From: an uncultured Roseiflexaceae bacterium
GTDB lineage: Bacteria; Chloroflexota; Chloroflexia; Chloroflexales; Roseiflexaceae
Assembly (NCBI GenBank): GCA_937974195.1
Contig: CALJIC010000280.1
Location: 62,001-126,000 of the forward strand
Reading direction: 5' to 3'
DNA length: 64,000 nucleotides
The notes under the pieces were generated by a model. It was not told the DNA's origin, ran no database searches, and worked only from the letters and a program-made list of their open reading frames with translations. Position 1 is the stretch's first letter, and each line of letters starts with the position of its first letter. Both the position numbers and the translations under genes were made by a program. Below, piece by piece: positions 16,592 to 23,264 of the stretch.

Positions 16592-18628
16592 TCAGCGCCC
16601 CTCGATCGGGAGCGGGGTCTCGGTCAGCCTGGCTGCGATCCAGCGCAGGTCGTCGCTGCGCAGCGGGCGTGGCTCGCGCCAGCGCAGCCCTTCGCTGGCA
16701 GGTTCTGCCAGTACGCCGGCGGCGTCCAGCCAGGCCATGAGCGCGGGCGCGGCGCCGCGCCACCCCGGCGGAAGCAGGGCTGCTATCCGCCCGCGCGTCA
16801 CCCCCGGCGGCGTCGCCTGCACGATCGTCTCTTCCGCGAGCATGCGCCGGACGACGTGTTCGACATCGGCGGGCGCCAGGCCGGCAGGCCCCGCTGGCCA
16901 GTGATCCTCGGTCGGGACCGATGAGGTATCCGCGTTGTCGGCGAGCGGCGCGAGCCCGTCGATCGCCCGCCCGAGCCGCGCCGCGAGGCTGCTGGCGTCG
17001 GAGCTGGCTGTTGGCACAGGCGATGTGTCATGTCCCGCCATGCCCCCTTGGAGATCAGGCACATCCCACAGCACCGGCGGCAGGTCGGTCGCCAGCCCCA
17101 GCGCCTCTACGGCCGCGCGCACCTCGCCCTCGTGCATCACGAGCGGCCGGCCCGCGAGCTGCGCCCCGTGCGCGATGAGCAGCGCCTCCCCCCGGCGCGG
17201 CCAGCCGGCGCGCCCATGCACCAGCCGCGCGTCGCCCTGGCCGCCCGATGTGAGCAGCGCGGGGAGGAGCGCGTACAGCTCGCGGCCCTCGGCGCTCACG
17301 TGCCGCTGCAGCACCACAAGGTGGAGCGGCACGACCGGGCGCTGGCGCAGCCGCCTGACGAGCGAGGCGAGCTCAGGCAGCAGGGCCTCGTTCGGCTCGA
17401 CAGCTACGAGGAGCAGCGGGCGCACCCGCTCGCGCTGCCAGCCGTGCCGCAGCGCGCGACCGATGGACGCCAGCGCCTCGCGCGGCCCGCCCGGCGCGTG
17501 GACCAGATGGGGCGCACCGGCGTACAGCGGCGATATCTGGCCGCTATCGAGCACCGCCAGCGCGAGCGCGCGCGGCGAATGTGTGTACAGCAGGCGCACG
17601 AGCAGGGCGTGCAGCGCGCCGGCTGCGCCGCCGCCATAGATCCCGAGGTGCTGAGCTGGCCCGGTGTGATCCCATCCGAGCGGCAGATAGCGCGTGGTGC
17701 GCCCGCCGCGGCCGTGGCGCAGCAGCGGTGCGACCAGCGGCCCATCGGCGGCGATGTCGGCGCAGCCGGTCACGGCCACCGCGAGGATTCCCCTGCGCCA
17801 CGATGCGCTCCAGCCAGGGCGCAGGCGTGTCAGGCGGCTGGGGAGCGAAAGAAGATCGCTTTCTTCGGCCGGGTTGGGGTCCACAAGCGCGCTCACGCGG
17901 CCGGCGCCCTCCTCGACGTCCAGGCCCAGCACGTGGCTGCGCAGGCCGAGCCGTCCCCACTCGGCAGACAGGGCCGCCGCTACTGTCTGGGCCACGTCCT
18001 GCGGTACGGCGTCGTCGACGCGGGGTGTCTCTGCGCTCTCCTGATGCGCGCACTGGGTGTCATCGGCCCGGTCGTGCATCTCGTCGCTGAGCAGATCCGC
18101 TGTGACAGGCTCGGGGTCCGGCACCGGCGGCAGGTCCAGCAGAAACGGCGCGTCGGGCGCGAGGTCGAGCTGGAGCGCCACCTGGCGCCGCTGTATGCGC
18201 AGCTGCGTGAGCCGCAGCCAGATCGGGCGCAGCCACGCGGACAACCGCGACAACCAGCCCTTCGAACCAGCGAACGGAGGCCGGCGAAGCGCGCGCCACA
18301 GGCGGCGATGGCGCCAGGGGCGTACAGCGGCAACGGCGAGCAGGGCCAGGAGCGCGATATACGCCGGAGCAGGAAGCGACGCGGCGTACCGGTAGCCGTC
18401 GGCGAGCGCGGGGCCCGCTGCGTGCAACAGGTGGCGCAGGTCCGCCGGCTGGGGTGCCTGGGCTGCCAGCCAGGATGCGAGTGCGGCAGCCGCCTCCGCC
18501 GGAGCTTCCACGCGCATCGGCAGCACGTCAGCCTGCGGAAGGAGCGGGGCGAGCAGCACCAGCGCGCCCGCCAGCAGCATAATGGCGCCCAGAAGGAGAA
18601 TTTCGATGCGGTGAGACGAGCCACCCAT
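16592..18628 (-). CDS. Degenerate FtsK/SpoIIIE-like membrane protein lacking Walker residues
   Basis: 678 residues with two N-terminal membrane helices (about 9-31 and 88-104). The middle aligns by eye with FtsK-type motors in order: a P-loop position reading HLGIYGGGAAGALHALL (about 325-341; the GKS/T is AGA), LLYTHSPRALALAVLD after it, ISPLYAGAPHLV matching the FtsK stretch LxxYxxIPHLL, a Walker B position RPLLLVAVEPNEALL without DE (about 402-416), and LHLVVLQRHVSAE where FtsK has IHLxLATQRPS. The fold is thus inferred to be FtsK-like but unable to bind or hydrolyse ATP in the usual way. The C-terminal 100 residues look like winged-helix material. It sits between the PEGA/propeller gene and the VirD4-like gene, suggesting a structural partner of the motor. 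AGGAGG precedes the ATG. Confidence 0.6.
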   Translation of the reverse strand: MGGSSHRIEILLLGAIMLLAGALVLLAPLLPQADVLPMRVEAPAEAAAALASWLAAQAPQPADLRHLLHAAGPALADGYRYAASLPAPAYIALLALLAVAAVRPWRHRRLWRALRRPPFAGSKGWLSRLSAWLRPIWLRLTQLRIQRRQVALQLDLAPDAPFLLDLPPVPDPEPVTADLLSDEMHDRADDTQCAHQESAETPRVDDAVPQDVAQTVAAALSAEWGRLGLRSHVLGLDVEEGAGRVSALVDPNPAEESDLLSLPSRLTRLRPGWSASWRRGILAVAVTGCADIAADGPLVAPLLRHGRGGRTTRYLPLGWDHTGPAQHLGIYGGGAAGALHALLVRLLYTHSPRALALAVLDSGQISPLYAGAPHLVHAPGGPREALASIGRALRHGWQRERVRPLLLVAVEPNEALLPELASLVRRLRQRPVVPLHLVVLQRHVSAEGRELYALLPALLTSGGQGDARLVHGRAGWPRRGEALLIAHGAQLAGRPLVMHEGEVRAAVEALGLATDLPPVLWDVPDLQGGMAGHDTSPVPTASSDASSLAARLGRAIDGLAPLADNADTSSVPTEDHWPAGPAGLAPADVEHVVRRMLAEETIVQATPPGVTRGRIAALLPPGWRGAAPALMAWLDAAGVLAEPASEGLRWREPRPLRSDDLRWIAARLTETPLPIEGR

Positions 18629-18639
18629 GGCGGAGCCTC

Positions 18640-19956
18640 CTACTCGTCGAGTGTTACCAGCCAGACCCCGCCCGCCCCGTGCAGCAGCAGCTCGCCGTCG
18701 TGCCAGATGCCGTGCAGGTCGGGCGTGAGCGCCACCGCCGGCACGCTGGCCTCGCCGATCAGCAGCCCGCGCTGGTAGCGCCCGATGACGAGCTCATCCT
18801 CGTGAGCGACGGCAACGCGCAGCCAGCCGCCCGGCCGGTAGTCGAGCGCGCGCGCGTCCAGCGGCCCGGCGTCCTCGGGGATCAGCGTGGCGAGCGACGC
18901 GGACCAGAGGCGCGAGACGTCGGCGGTGTCCGGCGCAACCCACAGCAGGCGCTCGGGCGCCCAGGTGAGCGGGACGAGCGCGCCGCGGTAGGCCGCTGCG
19001 TCCAGCTCGGCGACCGTCACCGCCGCAATGCTCGGTCGCAGACGCGCGAGGGTCAGCGCCAGCCGATCATCCGCCTGGCTGTGGATGACGACCGCGCTGC
19101 CGTCGGGGTGCCAGGCCAGCCGCCGGATAGCTCCGGGGACAGCGACGATCGGCGCGCGCTGCTGATTGGCGCCGACGAGGCTGATCTCTTCGCCGCCGGC
19201 GGGCGTTCGCTCGCCGACCAGCAGCGCCGAGCCGTCCGGCGCGAACTGCACGAGGGTGACGGTGCCGGAGATGGGGATCGTCACGTGCTCGTCCCCCCAG
19301 CCGCGCACCTCGAGGCTCCCGGCGGCGCGCTCGCGGCTGTCCTGGGCGGGCCGGTAGACCGCCTCGAGCAGGCGCCCTTCGAGGTGAAGCTGGTCGGCGA
19401 GCCCGCCGTAGGCGTCGATCGTCGTGAGGCGCTCGGCGCCTCGGAGTCCGAAGGCGACCGTCTGAACGGGCTGCGGCGTTGCCTGCGCATCCGCGGGCGT
19501 CGGTGTCACAGCCAGGTCGTCTAGCCTCGGGGAATTGAGCACCCGCCACGCGCCATCGCTGCGCCAGACCTGGGCGACCTCCATGTTCGGCGCGGAGGCT
19601 GGGAGCTGGCGCACCTGCGGCGTGGGCAGGCCGGACGGGAGGTCGAGCTGGAGCGTCTCGCCGCTGCGGAGCTCGACCTGCGCCCAGGCGCGCCGCCCGT
19701 CCGGAAGCTGCGCGCTGACGGTGTGCCGGCCGGCGTAGAGCTGGCGCGGCCACGGGCGCCCGTCCACCAGGATCGACGCCTCCGGCGCGGCGCGCACGAC
19801 GAGCGTCGCTTCACCGCGCCACACGGGCGGGACGACTCCGGCGGCGAGCGCGGCGAGGCCCGCGAGCAGCAGCGTCGCGATCGCGATTCGCCAGCGCCAG
19901 CGGTAGACGATGCGCGCCAGCAGCGCATCGAGGTTGATTCGGTAGTTCGCGACCAC
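18640..19956 (-). CDS. Membrane-anchored PEGA-like/beta-propeller protein of the secretion cluster
   Basis: 438 residues, GTG start with AGGAGGTG 8 bases upstream. A short cytoplasmic N-terminus is followed by one membrane helix (about 24-43). Residues 50-105 resemble a PEGA domain (TLVVRAAPEASILVDGRPW...LYAGRHTVSAQLPDG). The rest has repeated beta strands such as VTLVQFAPDGSALLVGERT and IRRLAWHPDGSAVVIHS, as in TolB/WD-like propellers. It is likely an extracytoplasmic scaffold or wall-binding element. No enzymatic motif is seen. Gaps to neighbours are 11 and 13 bp, consistent with co-translation. Confidence 0.6.
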   Translation of the reverse strand: MVANYRINLDALLARIVYRWRWRIAIATLLLAGLAALAAGVVPPVWRGEATLVVRAAPEASILVDGRPWPRQLYAGRHTVSAQLPDGRRAWAQVELRSGETLQLDLPSGLPTPQVRQLPASAPNMEVAQVWRSDGAWRVLNSPRLDDLAVTPTPADAQATPQPVQTVAFGLRGAERLTTIDAYGGLADQLHLEGRLLEAVYRPAQDSRERAAGSLEVRGWGDEHVTIPISGTVTLVQFAPDGSALLVGERTPAGGEEISLVGANQQRAPIVAVPGAIRRLAWHPDGSAVVIHSQADDRLALTLARLRPSIAAVTVAELDAAAYRGALVPLTWAPERLLWVAPDTADVSRLWSASLATLIPEDAGPLDARALDYRPGGWLRVAVAHEDELVIGRYQRGLLIGEASVPAVALTPDLHGIWHDGELLLHGAGGVWLVTLDE

Positions 19957-19969
19957 GGGACAGCACCTC

Positions 19970-21835
19970 CTACCGGTCGTGTCCGGTGATGATGCGGTGG
20001 ATCGTCTCGGGCCACATCGGGATCAGCACCGGCGTGCGCTCGCCGTCGGCCAGAAGCAGCGCGCTCGCCCCGATACCCTTCACCAGCCGGCAGCCGGCGA
20101 GGTAGCGGGCCTCCTCGTCGTTCAGGCCGAGAAGGGCGGCGGCGCGCGCCACGGCTCTGGAGTCGCGGTTGAGCCCGAGCACCAGCTTCGTCCGCGCGTT
20201 CTCCAGCAGCACGCGCGTCTGCTCGCTCTCGTCCAGGTCGTCGAGGCTCTGGGTGATCACCGTGGCCTTGAACTGCAGCGAGCGCCCGATGCGGAAGATG
20301 GTCTGGAGCGTCCGCGCGCCGGCCTCGGACTGAAGCAGGGCGTGCGCCTCGTCCAGCACCAGGTGGCTGCGGGGTGCGGCGCGGCGGTTGAGCGCCGTCG
20401 TCACGAAGAAGTCCATCACGATCACCGGGAGCAGCCGCTCGAGCACGTCGTCGCGCGCGCGCAGCAGCGACGAGAGGTCGATCGCGAGCAGCGGCGAGTC
20501 GGTTGGGATGTTCGAGGGGCGGCTGAACAGGTCCCCGACTGTGCCGCGCGTGAACAGGTCCAGCGCCTGGGCCAGCGCTCGCTCCTGCGCGCTTTCGGCG
20601 AGCGACGTGAGGCGCGCCTGGACGTCGCCGAAGGTCGGCATCGGCCGATCGAAGCTCTGCGGGTCGGGCGTGATCCCGTGCGCCTCGTAGGACTCGAACA
20701 GCGCGCGCTCGATCAGCGCCATCCCGCTCGCGTCCACCGCGGTGCCCATCGCCCGCAGCTCGCGGGTGATCAGCGCCTTGACGAAGCCGACCCGCTGGCC
20801 CAGGAGGTCCTCCTCCAGCTCCGCGACCAGCTGCGCGCGCTCGGGCGTGAGGCGCGGCAGCTCAAGTGGGTTGATGTGGAACCCGGCGCGCCGCGACAGC
20901 GTGATGTACGTGCCGCCCAGCGCCGTCACCAGGTGGCGGTACTCCTGGTACTTCGGGTCCAGGATGAGCAGCGCCTCATCGCCGAGGGCGAGCTCCTGCG
21001 CCAGCAGCCCGCTCACCGCGTAGGTCTTGCCGCTGCCGGACTCGGCGACGACCAGCGCGTGGGGGTTGGTGGCCCGCCAGCGGTCCCAGAAGATCGGCCG
21101 GCCGTTCTGCGGGTGCTCGCCCCACACGATCGGCAGACCGTCTCGCCGGCTCAGCCCGGCCGGGGCGACCGGCATGCCCATCGCCGCGGCGCGCCCGCTG
21201 GTGTCGTGCGCCAGCCCGAGCTCTTCGCGGCCGAGCGGCAGCGCCCAGATGTAGCCCTCCCACTGGCGGAACGGCGGCACGCCCAGCTCGACCCCCTGGC
21301 GCGCCGCGGCGAGCCGGATCGCCTCCACGCGGGCGCGCAGCTCCTCGTGGGTCGGCGCCACCACGGTGATGGCGATGCTGTACTGGAAGAGGCGATCCGC
21401 GCCGCTCGCCAGGTCGCGGCGCAGAGCTGCGGCCGCCTCCATGCCCTGCTGCGCGTCCACGTCCAGGCTCACGCCGGCCTGAACGTCGCCCGCCAGCGTC
21501 CCGAGCCCGGCCTCCTCGCTGCTCGTCAGCAGCCGCCGCGCGAGAGCGTCGGGGATGGGCACGATGCGCTGGTGGACCGTGATGCCCGGCGTGTCGAGCC
21601 CGAGGTTGGCGTCGCTCAGCCAGGCGAGCGCGAGCGTCGGCGGGAAGCTGCGCACGTGCAGCGTCGTCATCCAGGACGCGCCGGCCTGCATCACGCCCGA
21701 CCTGCGCCGGTCCACGCCGTCGGGCGCGATCAGATCGGCGACCCCGCTTGCGCCGGAGCGGAGCCGCTGTCCCGCCCCGTGCAGCACGCCGCGCCGCTCG
21801 ATGACCGGTTTCTGGAGTGCATCTCGAAGGGTCAT
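19970..21835 (-). CDS. VirB4/TraE-family secretion ATPase, C-terminal part of a split VirB4
   Basis: 621 residues. After about 230 residues resembling the second half of the VirB4 N-terminal domain (SWMTTLHVRSFPPTLALAWL near 50-70), the RecA-like motor has Walker A VVAESGSGKTYAVSGLL near 262, LLILDPKYQEYRHLV, Walker B RSHLVLDEAHALLQSE near 490 and the VirB4-typical VITQSLDDL and LENARTKLVLG. VirB4 powers T4SS assembly and substrate transfer as a membrane-associated hexamer. The missing first part of the N-terminal domain appears to be the separate gene at 21865-22539. GAGGAGG lies 6 bases before the ATG. Confidence 0.88.
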   Translation of the reverse strand: MTLRDALQKPVIERRGVLHGAGQRLRSGASGVADLIAPDGVDRRRSGVMQAGASWMTTLHVRSFPPTLALAWLSDANLGLDTPGITVHQRIVPIPDALARRLLTSSEEAGLGTLAGDVQAGVSLDVDAQQGMEAAAALRRDLASGADRLFQYSIAITVVAPTHEELRARVEAIRLAAARQGVELGVPPFRQWEGYIWALPLGREELGLAHDTSGRAAAMGMPVAPAGLSRRDGLPIVWGEHPQNGRPIFWDRWRATNPHALVVAESGSGKTYAVSGLLAQELALGDEALLILDPKYQEYRHLVTALGGTYITLSRRAGFHINPLELPRLTPERAQLVAELEEDLLGQRVGFVKALITRELRAMGTAVDASGMALIERALFESYEAHGITPDPQSFDRPMPTFGDVQARLTSLAESAQERALAQALDLFTRGTVGDLFSRPSNIPTDSPLLAIDLSSLLRARDDVLERLLPVIVMDFFVTTALNRRAAPRSHLVLDEAHALLQSEAGARTLQTIFRIGRSLQFKATVITQSLDDLDESEQTRVLLENARTKLVLGLNRDSRAVARAAALLGLNDEEARYLAGCRLVKGIGASALLLADGERTPVLIPMWPETIHRIITGHDR

Positions 21836-21864
21836 TTGGCCTCCTCACGTGCGGCTACAGCGCG

Positions 21865-22539
21865 CTACGCCCCCACGATCCGCCGCACCCGGTCGAGCAG
21901 CGCGCCGGCCAGCGGGTAGCGCTCACTGCGCACCGGGTCCGCCTGGCGGTACAGCAGCATCACGATCTCCTCGCGCTCCATGAGGCGCGGCGAGGGCGTG
22001 CCGCCGAGGATCGACAGCGCCTCGACGAGGCGCCGGGCGCGCTCGATCGCCGCTGTTAGCGCCGGGCGCCCGGGAGTCTCAGCGCCGGCGCCCTTTCGAC
22101 GCAGGTCACCGCGCAGCAGCGACGCGAGCGAGGGCGGCCCGGCGAGGCCGGCGGCGCCGCCCTCGGACGTGACCGCCCAGACCACCTGCTTCGAGCGGCT
22201 GCTCGTGTGCTGCTCGAGCGCGTGCAGGTAGTCGCAGATCTCGCCCAGCACCGCGGCGTGCAGCCGCCGGCCCTCCGCGAGCGCTCGCTCCTGGCGGACG
22301 AGCAGCTCCGCGACCTCGTCAGCCACGTCGTGCGGCTGGTCGAAGACGTAGATGTCGAGCGGCGCGTCGAGCGCCAGCAGCAGGCGGTGGTAGTCGGCGG
22401 CGGCGTGTGCGCGAGCCTGTCGCGGCGCCAGCTCCCACTGCGGCGCGCCGCCCACCACAAGCCCAACCCCGACGCCGTCGGAACGGAGCAGCCCGCCGCG
22501 CACGACCTGGATGGCGAACAGCGCGCGTAGCTCGTTCAT
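21865..22539 (-). CDS. VirB4 N-terminal-domain-like protein (first half of a split VirB4)
   Basis: 224 residues, no membrane segment and no P-loop. The opening LRALFAIQVVRGGLLRSDGV and the stretch YHRLLLALDAPLDIYVFD resemble the start of VirB4/TraE proteins, where an ...L(N/D)SLDFPIQI... segment is typical. Together with the downstream 621-residue ATPase it totals 845 residues, close to a normal VirB4. The two genes lie in order and are separated by 29 bp, so the domain split is genuine in this sequence. The start overlaps the upstream stop as ATGA, and GGAGG precedes it. The assignment rests on weak similarity plus position. Confidence 0.55.
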   Translation of the reverse strand: MNELRALFAIQVVRGGLLRSDGVGVGLVVGGAPQWELAPRQARAHAAADYHRLLLALDAPLDIYVFDQPHDVADEVAELLVRQERALAEGRRLHAAVLGEICDYLHALEQHTSSRSKQVVWAVTSEGGAAGLAGPPSLASLLRGDLRRKGAGAETPGRPALTAAIERARRLVEALSILGGTPSPRLMEREEIVMLLYRQADPVRSERYPLAGALLDRVRRIVGA

Positions 22540-22928
22540 GGCGTGCCTCCGGGCTCATGCTGCCAGCGCGGGCGGCGCGGCAGCGCGTGGGTGGCGGTCT
22601 CCGGCGGAAGCGTGATCTCGGGCCGCTCGAGCTCGAGCTGCCCTGGCCGCGACAGGTGCGCCGCGACCAGCCGGACGAACGCCCAGGTGGAGTAGCCCCA
22701 CCAGCTTCCCTCGAGCAGCACTATGCCGACGCCGGCGACCAGGCTGAGCCACTGGGCGACGGCGATCAGGTCCGCCCCGCGCGCCACCGCGATTCCGCCG
22801 ACCAGCACGCAGCCCATGACGAGGACGAACGAGCGCGCTGGGAGGCGGGTGTTGGCCATCTGCAGCGAGGCGCGGACGCGCAGGCGACGCGGGGCGCGGA
22901 CGGCGAGATACTCGTCGTACATGGTCAC
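22536..22928 (-). CDS. VirB3/PrgI-like small membrane protein
   Basis: 130 residues (from GTG at 22928; ATG at 22922 is an alternative). A basic N-terminus is followed by two hydrophobic helices (about 32-50 and 55-72), then a short cytoplasmic tail. This topology and its position directly before the VirB4 pair match VirB3/PrgI proteins, inner-membrane partners of VirB4. It overlaps the VirB4 N-terminal gene by 4 bp and the upstream VirB2-like stop as GTGA. No sequence motif is decisive, so the name rests on topology and order. Confidence 0.5.
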   Translation of the reverse strand: MTMYDEYLAVRAPRRLRVRASLQMANTRLPARSFVLVMGCVLVGGIAVARGADLIAVAQWLSLVAGVGIVLLEGSWWGYSTWAFVRLVAAHLSRPGQLELERPEITLPPETATHALPRRPRWQHEPGGTP

Positions 22929-23197
22929 TTGATCAGCTCGGCCGCTTTGCTGGCGATGGTCGGCGCCTGCCCGGCGAGCGCCAGCAGAATGACGAACACC
23001 GCCAGGTCGATCCCCGCCGAGCGCAGGTCGCGCGGGCTTGAGAAGAGGTGCTTCGCCATATCGATCAGCAGGAAGAAGCCGCCGCCGACCGTGATGACGC
23101 GCAGGAGCCAGGTGGTGAGCTCGGCGAAGAAGCCGTCCATCGAGGGGAGCGCGCCTGCCAGCGAGGAGAGCTCGGCAAGTGTGTGGATCGCGAACAT
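22925..23197 (-). CDS. VirB2-like small membrane protein (candidate T4SS pilin/channel subunit)
   Basis: 90 residues with two hydrophobic helices (LLRVITVGGGFFLLIDMA and IDLAVFVILLALAG) joined by a short charged loop, as in VirB2/TrbC-type subunits. It precedes VirB3-like and VirB4-like genes, the usual virB2-3-4 order. The start at 23197 is chosen because AGGAGG stands 8 bases upstream; the frame continues upstream without protein-like character. No obvious cleavable signal is present. Confidence 0.55.
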   Translation of the reverse strand: MFAIHTLAELSSLAGALPSMDGFFAELTTWLLRVITVGGGFFLLIDMAKHLFSSPRDLRSAGIDLAVFVILLALAGQAPTIASKAAELIK

Positions 23198-23264
23198 GGT
23201 TGGTGCCTCCTGTGTTGTGCGATGTACTGCGAGAACGAGCCGAAGGCCAGTGTCTGAATGAGCG

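Noticed and set aside
17030..18778. Long plus-strand frame opposite the FtsK-like gene
   Set aside because: Composition is Arg/Gln/Ala-rich with no ribosome site; the minus-strand gene has ribosome site, membrane helices and motifs.
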